DNA of 64,000 nucleotides from Streptosporangium carneum (GTDB lineage Bacteria; Actinomycetota; Actinomycetes; Streptosporangiales; Streptosporangiaceae), in the NCBI RefSeq assembly GCF_027922005.1, contig NZ_BSEV01000010.1, positions 215,001-279,000 on the forward strand, in the 5' to 3' direction. Numbering within the stretch: the stretch's first letter is position 1; each line of letters starts with the position of its first letter. The position numbers and the translations under genes were made by a program. Below the pieces are notes generated by a model, which saw nothing but the letters and a program-made list of their open reading frames with translations, had not been told where the DNA came from and searched no databases. This document shows, piece by piece, positions 24,386 to 35,621 of this stretch.

Positions 24386-26761
24386 ATGAGCACGGAGTTC
24401 ACCGAGTGGCTGCGCAGCCGGAGCGACGACCAGTTGCGGGCCCTGGTCACCGTGCGACCCGAGCTCATCACTCCGGTCCCCGCGCACGTGGAGGGGCTGG
24501 CGGGGCGGGCGAGCAGCCCGTCGGCCGTGGGCCGCGTGCTCGACCGGCTCGACCGGTTCGCGCTCTCGGTCGTCGAGACGCTGGTGGTGCTGCCCGCGCC
24601 GGTCGACCACCGCTCGTTGCGCGCCCAGATGGCCCTCGCCCTGCCCGAGGGGGTCGCGGCCGCCGTGCTGCGGACCGCCCTCAAGGAGACCGTCGAGCGG
24701 CTGCGGACCCTCGCCCTGGTCTACGGACCGCAGAACGCCCTGGTGCCCGCGCCCGGGGTGCGCGAGATCCTGGAGACGCCCGCCGGGCTCGGCCCTCCCG
24801 CGGTCGAGGTGTTCAGGCACCATCACGCGGAGCGGCTGGCCGAGCTCATCCAGGACGTCGGCGGCGAGACCGGCGACACCAAGGAGGCCCTCGCCGAGCT
24901 GCTCGGCGTCCAGGAGATCGTCGAACGCCTCGTCCAGGACGTCTCGCCGCAGGCCAGGTCCGCGCTCAACGAGCTGACCTGGGGGCCGGCCAGCGGACGG
25001 GTGCCCAACGCGCGCAGGGAGGTGCGGGCCGCCACGGCGCAGTCGCCGATCGAGCAGTTGCTCTCCCGCGCGCTGCTCGGCGCGACCGGCGAGGAGACCG
25101 TCGTCCTGCCCCGCGAGGTCGGCCTGTTCCTGCGCGGCGGCCGGATCCACCAGGACCTGTCGCCGGTGCCGCCCCCGCTCGACGGCACGGGGCGCGACCA
25201 GGCGATGGCCGACCGCACCGCCGCCGGGCAGGCGTTCGCGTTCGTCCGCGCGGTCGAGGAGCTGTGCGAGCGCTGGAGCGTGGACCCGCCGGGGGTGCTG
25301 CGCAGCGGCGGCCTCGCCGTACGCGACCTGAAGCGGGCCGCGGGCCTGCTCGACCTGCCCGAGTGGGTGGCGGGGCTCATCATCGAGGTGGCCTACGCCG
25401 CCGGGCTCGTCGCCGCCAGCGGCTCCGTCGACGGCGACTGGCTGCCGACCCCCGCCTACGACGGCTGGCGGGTGAAGAGCACCGAGGACCGCTGGGTGGT
25501 GCTCGCCTCGACCTGGCTGTCCATGGACCGGGTGCCGGGGGTGATCGGCGAGCGCGACGAGCGCGACAGGCTGCTCAACGCCCTCCACCCCGACCTGCGG
25601 CGCTCGGCCGCCGCCGAGGTCCGCTCCACGACCCTGAGCATGCTCTCGGCCGCGGGGCCCGGTGTGGCGCCCTCCCTGGAGTCGGTGCGCGAGCGCCTGT
25701 CCTGGGAGCAGCCTCGCCGCCGCGGCGGCCAGCGCGACCAGCTCGTGGAGTTCACCCTGCGCGAGGCCGAGCAGATCGGGGTGACGGGGCTGGGCGCGAT
25801 CGCCGTCCACGGCCGCGCGATGCTTCCCTGCGGCGGCGGCCGTCCCGGGGCGGCGGCGTCGGCGCTCGCCCCGCTGCTGCCCGAGCCGCTTGACCACGTG
25901 CTCCTGCAGGCCGACCTGACCGCCGTCGCCCCGGGGCCCCTCACCGGCGATCTGAGGCGCTGGCTGGCCCTGTCCGCCGACGTCGAGTCGACCGGCGGCG
26001 CGACGGTCTACCGGTTCTGCGAGCAGTCGATACGGCGGGCGCTGGACGCGGGGCAGGGGGCGGACGAGATGCTGTCCATGCTGGAGCGGCACTCGACCAC
26101 GCCCGTCCCGCAGCCGCTGAGCTACCTCGTCACGGACGTGGCCCGCCGTCACGGCCGCATGCGCGTCGGCACGGCGAGCGCCTACATCCGGTGTGACGAC
26201 TCCTCGCTGCTGGACGAGGTGATGGCCGACAGGCGCGCGCTCCCGCTTCGGCTGCGCAGGCTCGCCCCCACCGTGATCGCCTCGAAGACCTCCAGGGCGA
26301 CGCTCGTCGACTCACTGCGCGGGATGGGCTACGCCCCCGCCGCCGAGTCCCTGGACGGCGACGTGATCATCACGCAGCTCGACGTCCGCAGGACCGAGGG
26401 CCAGCCCTCCCCCCGTCCGCCGGTGACGCTCAACGGCCCGGAGGCCGACGTCGTGGCGGCGGCCGTGCGGGCGGTGCGCGCCGGCGACGCGGCCCATCTG
26501 GCCCGGCGGCTCCCCGTCGACGCCCCGGAGGGCCAGGTGCCCCGCTCTCCCGCCACCGCCACGATCAACGCCCTGCGGGAGGCCATCCGGCAGGGGGCCC
26601 AGGTCTGGATCGGCTACCTCGACTCCCAGGGCAACGCGACCAGCCGCATCCTTGAACCCGCACGGATGGAGGGCGGCTACCTCACGGCCTACGATGAGAC
26701 ACGCGCGGCGGTGCACCGCTTCGCCCTGCACCGCATCACCGGAATCTCGGACATCAACTGA
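24386..26761 (+). CDS. helicase-associated (helicase C-terminal domain) protein
   Basis: A 791-residue protein from ATG 24386 (MSTEFTEWLRSRSDDQLRAL), the typical beginning of actinobacterial proteins annotated as helicase-associated or XPB/Ssl2-like. No Walker A/B motor motifs are visible; the N-terminal two thirds are helical repeat-like, with LLARRPELITPVP-type segments. The C-terminal region (GAQVWIGYLDSQGNATSRIL) matches the WYL-like/helicase-C fold found at the end of this family. It lies upstream of the XPB helicase gene on the same strand with one small membrane-protein gene between. A role as accessory factor for the XPB helicase in DNA repair is inference from this stable neighbourhood. 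Confidence 0.82.
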   Translation: MSTEFTEWLRSRSDDQLRALVTVRPELITPVPAHVEGLAGRASSPSAVGRVLDRLDRFALSVVETLVVLPAPVDHRSLRAQMALALPEGVAAAVLRTALKETVERLRTLALVYGPQNALVPAPGVREILETPAGLGPPAVEVFRHHHAERLAELIQDVGGETGDTKEALAELLGVQEIVERLVQDVSPQARSALNELTWGPASGRVPNARREVRAATAQSPIEQLLSRALLGATGEETVVLPREVGLFLRGGRIHQDLSPVPPPLDGTGRDQAMADRTAAGQAFAFVRAVEELCERWSVDPPGVLRSGGLAVRDLKRAAGLLDLPEWVAGLIIEVAYAAGLVAASGSVDGDWLPTPAYDGWRVKSTEDRWVVLASTWLSMDRVPGVIGERDERDRLLNALHPDLRRSAAAEVRSTTLSMLSAAGPGVAPSLESVRERLSWEQPRRRGGQRDQLVEFTLREAEQIGVTGLGAIAVHGRAMLPCGGGRPGAAASALAPLLPEPLDHVLLQADLTAVAPGPLTGDLRRWLALSADVESTGGATVYRFCEQSIRRALDAGQGADEMLSMLERHSTTPVPQPLSYLVTDVARRHGRMRVGTASAYIRCDDSSLLDEVMADRRALPLRLRRLAPTVIASKTSRATLVDSLRGMGYAPAAESLDGDVIITQLDVRRTEGQPSPRPPVTLNGPEADVVAAAVRAVRAGDAAHLARRLPVDAPEGQVPRSPATATINALREAIRQGAQVWIGYLDSQGNATSRILEPARMEGGYLTAYDETRAAVHRFALHRITGISDIN

Positions 26762-26881
26762 TCGTCCGGCGCGTGGCCGCGCACCGCCGAGGCCGGTTGT
26801 CCCACGACGCCGGATCTGATCGCCATATCGTGATATTCGTTGATGTTCGTTCGGAGTTCGACAGAATCGAGACGATCCACA

Positions 26882-27529
26882 GTGAGCAGCGGTCAGTCCG
26901 AAGGTCCCAGCACGAATCCGGACGACTGGAAGAGCCCCTACAGCACCGGTCCGGGCCAGACCCCCGGCTACGGCCAGCAGAACCACCCCCAGCCGGGATA
27001 CGGGAGCCAGGACTACGGTCAGGGCCACACCCAGCCCGGATACGGGTCCCAGGACCCCGGGCAGGGATACACCCAGCCCGGTTACGGGAGCCAGGACTAC
27101 GGCCAGGGGTACGGCCAGCCCGGATACGACCCGGCCTACGGCCAGGGCCAGGGCTACGGGCAGGGTTATGGGCAGGGGTACGGCCAGCCAGGGTACGGCT
27201 CGCAGGGCTACGGCGACCCCTACGGCCAGCACCCCCCGCAGTACGGCTACGGGCCCGCGCCCCACAGGGGCAACGACGGCGTCAGGACTCACGCGATCGT
27301 CGCGCTGGTCGTCAGCATCGTGCTCGCTCTGAGCTGCTATGTCAGCCTCGGCGGCATCGCCGGGGCCATCCTGTCCGGCATCGCGCTCAGCAGAGTCGAA
27401 ACCGACCCCCGGGGGGCCAGGAACCTGCTCAAGTGGACCTGGATCAGCATCGGCATCAACGTCGCCCTGCTCGTGCTGGGCGTCGGCACCCTGATCGTCG
27501 TGGGGATGAACGGCGGCTTCGACTCCTGA
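26882..27529 (+). CDS. DUF4190 membrane protein with FUS-like GYGQ low-complexity N-terminus
   Basis: From GTG 26882 the product is 215 residues. Residues ~20-130 are a run of imperfect repeats built on [12 protein letters not shown] and GQGYGQ, rich in Gly, Tyr, Gln and Pro and nearly free of charge. The C-terminal ~85 residues carry two transmembrane helices ([20 protein letters not shown] and [20 protein letters not shown]) separated by [20 protein letters not shown], the DUF4190 pattern. Such Pro/Tyr/Gln-rich heads on small actinobacterial membrane proteins are common and probably disordered. It sits between the helicase-associated and XPB genes, but its role there is unknown. The GTG lacks a strong ribosome site. 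Confidence 0.8.
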   Translation: MSSGQSEGPSTNPDDWKSPYSTGPGQTPGYGQQNHPQPGYGSQDYGQGHTQPGYGSQDPGQGYTQPGYGSQDYGQGYGQPGYDPAYGQGQGYGQGYGQGYGQPGYGSQGYGDPYGQHPPQYGYGPAPHRGNDGVRTHAIVALVVSIVLALSCYVSLGGIAGAILSGIALSRVETDPRGARNLLKWTWISIGINVALLVLGVGTLIVVGMNGGFDS

Positions 27530-27638
27530 GCCGTCCCGAGCCCGGCGGCCCCGAGCGGCGGCGGGCCCGGGCATCGGCAGCCCCTGAGCGGTGGCGGACC
27601 TGCGCCTGAGCGGCCCGGTGCCCGCCGAGCGGCCCGGA

Positions 27639-27734
27639 ACCCCGGCGGAGCACGACCCGAGCAGGCCGGAACCCGCGCGAGGCACGGCCTGAGCGGACCC
27701 GGACCCCGGCGGAGCACGACCCGAGCAGGCCGGA
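27639..27734. repeat. 32-bp direct repeat upstream of XPB
   Basis: The sequence ACCCCGGCGGAGCACGACCC then GAGCAGGCCGGA occurs identically at 27639-27670 and 27703-27734. The surrounding 27540-27740 is full of shorter GAGCGGnnGCGG/GAGCGGCCCGG motifs, so the whole stretch looks like a decayed tandem array. It lies in the 367-bp gap before XPB. Confidence 0.75.
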
Positions 27735-27896
27735 GTCGCTCCCGGAGAACACTCCGGGACTGTCTGGAGGCTCATCTCCGTTGGACATACGGAGCGGGGA
27801 TCGAACAGGCGAGTTTCCCGTGTGAGTGCGACCATGGGCTCGCCGGCCATGCCCCGCCAGCCGTACACAAGCCAGCCGTACCCAAGGGAGAAGTCT

Positions 27897-29543
27897 GTGA
27901 CTGACGGACCGTTGATCGTCCAATCGGACAAGACCCTGCTGCTCGAGGTCGACCACGAGAAGGCCGACGAGTGCCGCAAGGCGATCGCGCCGTTCGCCGA
28001 GCTCGAGCGCGCTCCCGAGCATGTGCACACCTACCGCGTGACCCCGCTCGCGCTGTGGAACGCGCGGGCCGCCGGGCACGACGCCGAGCAGGTGGTCGAC
28101 GCGCTGATCGGTTACAGCCGTTACCCGGTGCCGCACGCCCTGCTGGTGGACGTGGCCGAGATCATGGCGCGCTACGGCAGGCTCAGGCTGGAGAAGCACC
28201 CCGTCCACGGACTCGTCCTGACCAGCACCGACCGGGCCGTGCTGGAGGAGGTGCTGCGCTCGAAGAAGATCCAGCCGCTGCTGGGCGAGCGCCTCGAGGC
28301 CGACGCCGTGGCGGTGCATCCGAGCGAGCGCGGCAACATCAAGCAGCACCTGCTCAAGCTGGGCTGGCCCGCCGAGGACCTCGCGGGATACGTCGACGGC
28401 GAGCACCACCCGATCACGCTGAACGAGGAGGGCTGGCAGCTGCGCACCTACCAGCGGGAGGCCGCGGAGGCGTTCTGGCACGGCGGCTCGGGCGTGGTCG
28501 TCCTCCCCTGCGGGGCGGGCAAGACGATCGTGGGCGCGGCGGCGATGGCCCACGCGAAGGCGACGACGCTGATCCTGGTGACCAACACCGTCTCCGCGCA
28601 CCAGTGGAAGCAGGAACTGATCAAGCGGACCTCGCTGACCGAGGACGAGATCGGCGAGTACACCGGCACCAAGAAGGAGATCCGGCCCGTCACCATCGCG
28701 ACCTACCAGGTGATGACGACCCGTAAGCAGGGGGTCTACCGGCATCTGGAGCTGTTCGACGCCCGCGACTGGGGTCTGGTCGTCTACGACGAGGTCCACC
28801 TGCTGCCCGCGCCGATCTTCCGGATGACCGCCGACCTGCAGGCCCGGCGGCGGGTCGGGCTGACGGCGACGCTCGTGCGCGAGGACGGCAGGGAGGGCGA
28901 CGTGTTCTCCCTGATCGGCCCCAAGCGCTACGACGCGCCGTGGAAGGAGATGGAGAACCAGGGCTGGATCGCGCCCGCCGACTGCGTCGAGGTGCGGGTG
29001 ACGCTGACCGACGAGGAGCGGCTCGCGTACGCCATGGCCGACTCCGAGGAGCGCTACCGGTTCTGCGCGACCACCCCGTCGAAGACCCGGGTGACCGAGG
29101 CCCTGGTCAGGCGTCATCTGGACGAGCAGGTGCTGGTCATCGGGCAGTACATCGACCAGCTCGACGAGCTCGGCGAGCACCTGAACGCCCCCGTCATCAA
29201 GGGCGAGACCAAGGTCAAGGAGCGGGAGCGGCTGTTCCAGGCGTTCCGCGACAAGGAGATCCAGGTGCTGGTCGTCTCCAAGGTGGCGAACTTCTCCATC
29301 GACCTGCCGGAGGCGGCGGTGGCCATCCAGGTGTCCGGGACCTTCGGGTCGCGGCAGGAGGAGGCCCAGCGCCTCGGCCGTGTGCTGCGCCCCAAGTCGG
29401 ACGGCGGCGGGGCGCGGTTCTACTCGGTGGTCAGCCGGGACACCGTGGATCAGGACTTCGCCGCGCACCGGCAGCGGTTCCTGGCCGAGCAAGGGTACGC
29501 CTACCAGATCATCGACGCGGACGACGTGCTCGCCGGCGATTGA
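27897..29543 (+). CDS. XPB-type DNA repair helicase (superfamily 2)
   Basis: A 548-residue protein from GTG 27897, with GGGAGAAG as ribosome site. The N-terminal DNA-damage-recognition region is followed by Q-like WQLRTYQREAAEAFW, Walker A VLPCGAGKT (about residues 202-210), DEVH box LVVYDEVHLLP (298-301), GLTATLVREDGREG and motif VI QRLGRVLRPK. Architecture and length match mycobacterial XPB (about 540-550 residues), a 3'-5' helicase linked to excision repair. The helicase-associated protein gene lies upstream and HelR downstream on the same strand. Confidence 0.95.
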   Translation: MTDGPLIVQSDKTLLLEVDHEKADECRKAIAPFAELERAPEHVHTYRVTPLALWNARAAGHDAEQVVDALIGYSRYPVPHALLVDVAEIMARYGRLRLEKHPVHGLVLTSTDRAVLEEVLRSKKIQPLLGERLEADAVAVHPSERGNIKQHLLKLGWPAEDLAGYVDGEHHPITLNEEGWQLRTYQREAAEAFWHGGSGVVVLPCGAGKTIVGAAAMAHAKATTLILVTNTVSAHQWKQELIKRTSLTEDEIGEYTGTKKEIRPVTIATYQVMTTRKQGVYRHLELFDARDWGLVVYDEVHLLPAPIFRMTADLQARRRVGLTATLVREDGREGDVFSLIGPKRYDAPWKEMENQGWIAPADCVEVRVTLTDEERLAYAMADSEERYRFCATTPSKTRVTEALVRRHLDEQVLVIGQYIDQLDELGEHLNAPVIKGETKVKERERLFQAFRDKEIQVLVVSKVANFSIDLPEAAVAIQVSGTFGSRQEEAQRLGRVLRPKSDGGGARFYSVVSRDTVDQDFAAHRQRFLAEQGYAYQIIDADDVLAGD

Positions 29544-29923
29544 CGTCACGTGGCGAACACGTCGTCGTCCGTGTCAGGTCCAGGAGATCCCGCAGGCTTT
29601 CGACAAACCAACCACCCCCTCGCTAGGCCTCGACGGCCACTGGCGACATACCCCATGATCTGCGGGAGTCACTGGATTTGCCCGCCTTTTTAGCGATTTT
29701 GGCGCACAAACACGGACGGTGTTAGCGCGCTCACCGAGTGGTCGGATCACCGGCCTGACAGGCGCTCCCGTCAGGCCGAGCACGTCGCCGTCAAAGGAAC
29801 GCCGACTCTCGGGTGCGGCGTCCCGGGTTAATTCTTTTGAGCGCCCCGAAGGTCGTCGGTAAGCTGGTCGATTCGCTGCCTGATGACCACCACCTCCGTT
29901 TACCGAATGGGAGGCGCTTTCGC
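29544..29923. other. intergenic region before helR
   Basis: No gene is supported. The region should hold the helR promoter. A small inverted repeat AACAC-GGACG-GTGTT occurs near 29708-29722. I looked for the rifamycin-associated element described upstream of some helR genes and did not recognise one. Confidence 0.4.
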
Positions 29924-32038
29924 GTGTCCGCACATCAACTGTCCCCAGACATAGCCGACGATTCCCCAGACCGCCCCCGGTGGGACGACGTCGCGGAGGA
30001 CCCCGCCGATCCCACCGACCCCGCCGCGATCCTCGCCGCCGAGCGCGAGCACCTGGCTGTCTCCAGGGCGGCGCTGCGCGCCATGCGCGAACACGCCCAG
30101 TCCCTGTCCTCCGACGCCGCCGGCGACTGGGTCTCCCAGCAGATCCTGCAGGCGCTGCTGGACCAGCGGGTCGCGGCACTGGCCGACCACTCGGGCACCC
30201 CGCTGTTCTTCGGCCGCCTGGACCGCGCGGCCGGTGACGACCTCCCGGAGACCGTCTACGTCGGACGCAGACACGTCCACGACGACCGCAGCCGCCCCCT
30301 GGTGATCGACTGGCGGGCGCCGGTCTCCCGGGCGTTCTACCAGGCCAGCCCGTCCGACCCGATGGGCGTCACGCGCCGCCGCAGGTTCGGCTATCACGGC
30401 GGCGACCTGACCGCCTACGAGGACGAACCGCTCGCCACGGGGGAGGCCTCCCCCCACGAGGGCCGGGGAACGGCCCTCGACGGCGGACCGTCGCACAGCA
30501 GGATCCTCACCGAGGAGATCGAACGCCCCCGCTCGGGACCGATGCGCGACATCGTCGCGACCATCCAGCCCGACCAGGACGAGATCGTCCGCTCCGAGCT
30601 CGGCAGGACCGTGTGCGTCCAGGGGGCGCCGGGAACCGGGAAGACCGCCGTCGGCCTGCACAGGGCCGCCTACCTGCTCTTCACCCATCGGGAGAAGCTC
30701 GCCAGGTCCGGAGTGATGATCGTCGGCCCGAACCGGGCCTTCCTGTCGTACATCTCCTCGGTGCTCCCCGCGCTCGGCGAGGTCAAGGTCGACCAGACCA
30801 CGGTCGGCGGAATCCTGGGCGACCACTCCGCGTCCGAGGATCCGGCGGTCAGCGCGCTCAAGGGGGACTCGAGGATCGTGCCGGTGCTCAGGCGGGCACT
30901 GTGGATGCACGTCGTCAAGCCCACGGAGGGCGTGCTGTTCACCAAGGGGGTCAACCGCTACCGGGTGGCCGACCACGAGGTCCGCGAGATCGTCGCCGCA
31001 CTGCGCGGCACCACCCGCTACGGCCCCGGCCGCGCGACCCTCGCCCAGCGGCTGGCCCACATGGTGCTCGTGCGGATGGAACAGCGCGGCGAGTCCCCCG
31101 ACGACCGGGTGCAGGACGCCGTCGCCAGATCCAAGCCGGTCAAGCAGCTGGTCGACCAGGTGTGGCCCAAGCTGACCCCGCAGCAGGTGCTCCACCGGCT
31201 CCTGAGCGACCCCGGCTTCCTGGCCGCCGCGGCCAAGGACGACCTCACCGCCTCGGAACAGGCACTGCTGCTGTGGTCCAAACCGGCCAAGTCCTTCCGT
31301 TCCGCGAAGTGGTCGGCGGCGGACGGCGCGCTGATGGACGAGCTCGGCGACCTGATCGAGCGGACCGCCCCGCTGGGGCACCTGGTCGTGGACGAGGCCC
31401 AGGACCTGTCGGCGATGCAGCTTCGGGCCCTGGGGCGGCGCTGCCGTACGGGGTCGGCCACCGTCCTCGGCGACCTCGCCCAGGGCACGACCCCCTGGTC
31501 GGCCCGCTCCTGGGAGGAGGTGCTCACGCACCTGGGCTTCGAGGACGGCGCGGTCACCGAGCTCACCCTCGGCTTCCGCGTGCCCAGGGAGGTCCTCGAC
31601 TACGCCGCCAGGCTGCTGCCCTCCGTCGCCCCCGGTCTGGCCCCGCCCCGGTCCCTGCGGCCGGGTGTGGGCTCCCTGTCGGTACGGCCCGCGCCCGACC
31701 CCGCCGCCGCCCTGACAGAGGCGGTGCGGGAGGCGCTGTCCCGCGAGGGCTCGATCGGCGTGATCGTCCCGGACGCCTCGGTCGCCGACGTCTCCGCCTC
31801 CCTGTCGTCCCTGGACCACCGCGTGCTGGGCCCGGACTCCGTCGAGGAGCACCGCCTGCTGGTCGTCCCGGCGACGCTGGCCAAGGGTCTGGAGTACGAC
31901 CACGTCATCGTGGTCGAGCCCGCCGACATCGTGAACGCGGAACCACGCGGCCTCGCCCGCCTCTACGTGGTCCTGACCAGGGCGGTCACCTCCCTGACCG
32001 TCCTGCACACCGGCGACCTCCCCCTCCAGCTCCGCTGA
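29924..32038 (+). CDS. helR: HelR/HelD-like RNA polymerase recycling ATPase
   Basis: From GTG 29924 (GGGAGGCG ribosome site) the product is 704 residues and belongs to the UvrD/HelD-like superfamily 1 motors. Walker A is VQGAPGTGKTAVGLHR (about 232-247), motif II HLVVDEAQDLS, motif III GDLAQGTTPWS, and the late motif AKGLEYDHVIVVEP with VVLTRAV. The HelD-specific N-terminal coiled coil (ILAAEREHLAVSRAALRAM) is present. HelD proteins free stalled RNA polymerase; the actinomycete HelR type also removes rifamycins from RNA polymerase and so confers tolerance. This protein has the size and end of the HelR type rather than the longer Bacillus HelD. It follows XPB on the same strand. Confidence 0.88.
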   Translation: MSAHQLSPDIADDSPDRPRWDDVAEDPADPTDPAAILAAEREHLAVSRAALRAMREHAQSLSSDAAGDWVSQQILQALLDQRVAALADHSGTPLFFGRLDRAAGDDLPETVYVGRRHVHDDRSRPLVIDWRAPVSRAFYQASPSDPMGVTRRRRFGYHGGDLTAYEDEPLATGEASPHEGRGTALDGGPSHSRILTEEIERPRSGPMRDIVATIQPDQDEIVRSELGRTVCVQGAPGTGKTAVGLHRAAYLLFTHREKLARSGVMIVGPNRAFLSYISSVLPALGEVKVDQTTVGGILGDHSASEDPAVSALKGDSRIVPVLRRALWMHVVKPTEGVLFTKGVNRYRVADHEVREIVAALRGTTRYGPGRATLAQRLAHMVLVRMEQRGESPDDRVQDAVARSKPVKQLVDQVWPKLTPQQVLHRLLSDPGFLAAAAKDDLTASEQALLLWSKPAKSFRSAKWSAADGALMDELGDLIERTAPLGHLVVDEAQDLSAMQLRALGRRCRTGSATVLGDLAQGTTPWSARSWEEVLTHLGFEDGAVTELTLGFRVPREVLDYAARLLPSVAPGLAPPRSLRPGVGSLSVRPAPDPAAALTEAVREALSREGSIGVIVPDASVADVSASLSSLDHRVLGPDSVEEHRLLVVPATLAKGLEYDHVIVVEPADIVNAEPRGLARLYVVLTRAVTSLTVLHTGDLPLQLR

Positions 32039-32343
32039 CCCCGGCGGAACACCGCCGCACCGCCCCGGACAGGAGGCGCCGACCGCGCCCCCCGGACAAC
32101 GGCGCCGCCCCCCGTCTCCCCGCACCGGGCCCACCCCCCAGGCCCGGTGCGGCCCCCTCTCCTGCCCTCACGGCCTGACACTGCTGCCCCACCCCCATCA
32201 CCTCCGAGGCCCAGCACGGCCCCTTCCCCTGGAGTTCCTCCACCGCGCCGGTACGGCGAGCGGCGGCACAGGCCTGATCGGCGCCGATGAGCGGCGAACG
32301 GCCCGGCGGAAGACGTCGGAGGGGGGCGCTATCTTGTCCGCTC
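32039..32343. other. intergenic region between helR and the GNAT gene
   Basis: No gene is seen. The stretch is extremely C-rich on the plus strand (32040-32230). The right end contains CTATCTTGTCCGCTC just before the GNAT start, a possible promoter for that gene. Confidence 0.4.
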
Positions 32344-32859
32344 ATGGCAGCATCCATCGAAATCAGCGTCCGAACCGGACGACTCGAAGACGTCGCCGCC
32401 CTGCTGGCCTTCTGGCTGGAAGCCGCCGAGGGGACCGACAGGCACGACGATCCGGCCAAGGTCCTGGCACTCGTCGAGCGCGATCCTGAGGCGCTCCTCA
32501 TCGCCGAGATCGACGGGAGGACAGTGGGCACGGTGATCGCCGGATGGGACGGCTGGCGTGCCCATCTCTACCGGTTGGCCGTGGCTCCGACCCACCGCCG
32601 GCAGGGAGTCGGGACCGCTCTGCTCAGGGCGGCAGAGGAGCGTTTCATGAGATTCGGCGCTTTCCGGGCCGATGCCATGGTTCTTCATGACAATGTCCTG
32701 GCCCATCACGCCTGGAAAGCCGCCGGTTATGCCCCACAGCCCGAATGGGCGCGCTGGGTGAGATTCCTGCCGTCCCCGACCGCGGAGGCCCTTACCGAGG
32801 AGATCACAGCCGGAGGGGGCCCCGACGAAGCGCCCGCGGCCGACGGGCCCACTGCCTGA
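32344..32859 (+). CDS. GNAT-family N-acetyltransferase
   Basis: A 171-residue protein from ATG 32344. The GNAT fold is evident: N-terminal RTGRLEDVAALLAFWLEAAE, beta4 LYRLAVAPTHRRQGVGTALL with the acetyl-CoA pyrophosphate loop (R/Q-x-x-G-x-G/A, here RRQGVG), and a final helix-strand AHHAWKAAGYAP. A Pro/Ala/Glu-rich tail of 20 residues follows. The substrate amine is unknown. An in-frame earlier start exists but lacks similarity and a ribosome site. Confidence 0.85.
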   Translation: MAASIEISVRTGRLEDVAALLAFWLEAAEGTDRHDDPAKVLALVERDPEALLIAEIDGRTVGTVIAGWDGWRAHLYRLAVAPTHRRQGVGTALLRAAEERFMRFGAFRADAMVLHDNVLAHHAWKAAGYAPQPEWARWVRFLPSPTAEALTEEITAGGGPDEAPAADGPTA

Positions 32860-33048
32860 GATCCCTTACCCCGAGAGTCACGGCTCCTTCGCAGAAGAGG
32901 GACTCACTCGGGCCCTCCGGTTTTCCATCCCGGAAACGACCGGCGCTCGCCTTTGGAAAGCCCCTCGTCCTCGAAACACCCATTCGCCCCTGGAACAGCC
33001 ACTCGCCTCCGGAACACCACCGGGGAAAGGTCTCGATGTCCGGGAAAA

Positions 33049-33088
33049 CAAAAGAGGCGACCCCGACACCTCGGGGTCGCCTCTTTTG
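33049..33088 (-). terminator. strong bidirectional terminator of groEL
   Basis: An 18-bp perfect stem (33049-33066 with 33071-33088; arm begins CAAAAGAGGCGACCCCGA) with a 4-nt loop and A/T runs on both sides gives a T tail in either direction. It lies 15 bp after the groEL stop. Confidence 0.9.
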
Positions 33089-33103
33089 GGAAAGCGTCTG
33101 GAC

Positions 33104-34866
<1,763 letters not shown>

Positions 34867-34874
34867 CCAACTGT

Positions 34875-34901
34875 TTAGCACTCTCCCCTGCCGAGTGCAA
34901 G
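34875..34901 (-). promoter_or_regulatory. CIRCE element 2 overlapping the groEL promoter
   Basis: TTAGCACTC-N9-GAGTGCAAG at 34875-34901 has one perfect and one imperfect arm (two mismatches). Read leftward, the imperfect arm supplies TTGCAC (-35; 34895-34900) and, 17 bp further, TAAACA (-10; 34872-34877) overlaps the other arm. HrcA binding here would block RNA polymerase directly, while element 1 lies in the transcribed leader. Confidence 0.8.
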
Positions 34902-35073
34902 CCAACCTCCGTCGAGCCCAGGCCAAGAGCCGCTTGACCTGCCCCCCAGCTTAGGCGAAGGCCCGACCCGCCGACTGGAGCGACGAGCCGGGCCGACTTG
35001 CCTAGGCGATCCGCGCGGACTGCGCTGCCGCGGGATCCGCCGACGATTTCCGACGAGCTGACGGAGGACCTGG

Positions 35074-35274
35074 TCAGACCGTTCGGACGGATTCCGCCTG
35101 GGGCCCCTTCTGTCCCTGCGTGATCTCGAACTCGACCCTCTGGCCCTGTTCGAGCGCACGATAGCCATCCATCATGATCGCGGAGTAATGGACGAAAACA
35201 TCCTTACCACCGTCTACCGCGATGAAGCCGTAGCCCTTGTCCGCGTTGAACCATTTGACGGTGCCTTGCGCCAC
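35074..35274 (-). CDS. cold-shock protein, CspA family
   Basis: A 66-residue single cold-shock domain: [14 protein letters not shown] (RNP1) and [10 protein letters not shown] (RNP2), ending in [19 protein letters not shown], which is the canonical Csp end. It binds single-stranded nucleic acid and acts as an RNA chaperone. It lies between groEL and the sulfur-carrier gene, an arrangement I recall from Streptomyces chromosomes (unchecked). An AT-rich leader of about 250 bp precedes it. Confidence 0.95.
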   Translation of the reverse strand: MAQGTVKWFNADKGYGFIAVDGGKDVFVHYSAIMMDGYRALEQGQRVEFEITQGQKGPQAESVRTV

Positions 35275-35521
35275 TTCCGACTCCTCTTACTGGACTTGAG
35301 GACGCCGCCCATTCCTCTCGCGAGGTCCTCAATCTCCGAGGCGGAGACATCGCCTACGTCGATCGTCCTCGACCATACCTGTGGGAGCCCGTAGGGCAAC
35401 AGAGTCAACCAGCAAACTACCGCTTTACGGACTCATTCTGTACGGAGACAGAGTTTTACTATCACGATTAGTTAGTTAAACATTACACCATATTCGACAT
35501 CACAAATATGAGCTTGCATCA
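35275..35521. other. AT-rich leader/promoter region of csp
   Basis: The part at about 35400-35520 is markedly AT-rich for this genome (e.g. GATTAGTTAGTTAAACATTA) and probably contains the csp promoter and start of a long 5' untranslated region, as is common for cold-shock genes. No gene is present. Confidence 0.5.
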
Positions 35522-35565
35522 CAAAAAACGACACCCGCACACGGCCAGGCCGGTGCGGGTGTCGT
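35522..35565 (-). terminator. terminator of the sulfur-carrier operon
   Basis: A perfect 13-bp stem (ACGACACCCGCAC 35528-35540 with 35553-35565) is followed, read leftward, by TTTTTTGT. It ends the unit formed by the threonine-synthase-like gene and the small MoaD/CysO-like gene. Confidence 0.88.
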
Positions 35566-35621
35566 AGATGTGGTCGTGTGTGCCCTTTCTGGGCAACGCG
35601 CGCCCTGTCTCTTCGCCGGGC

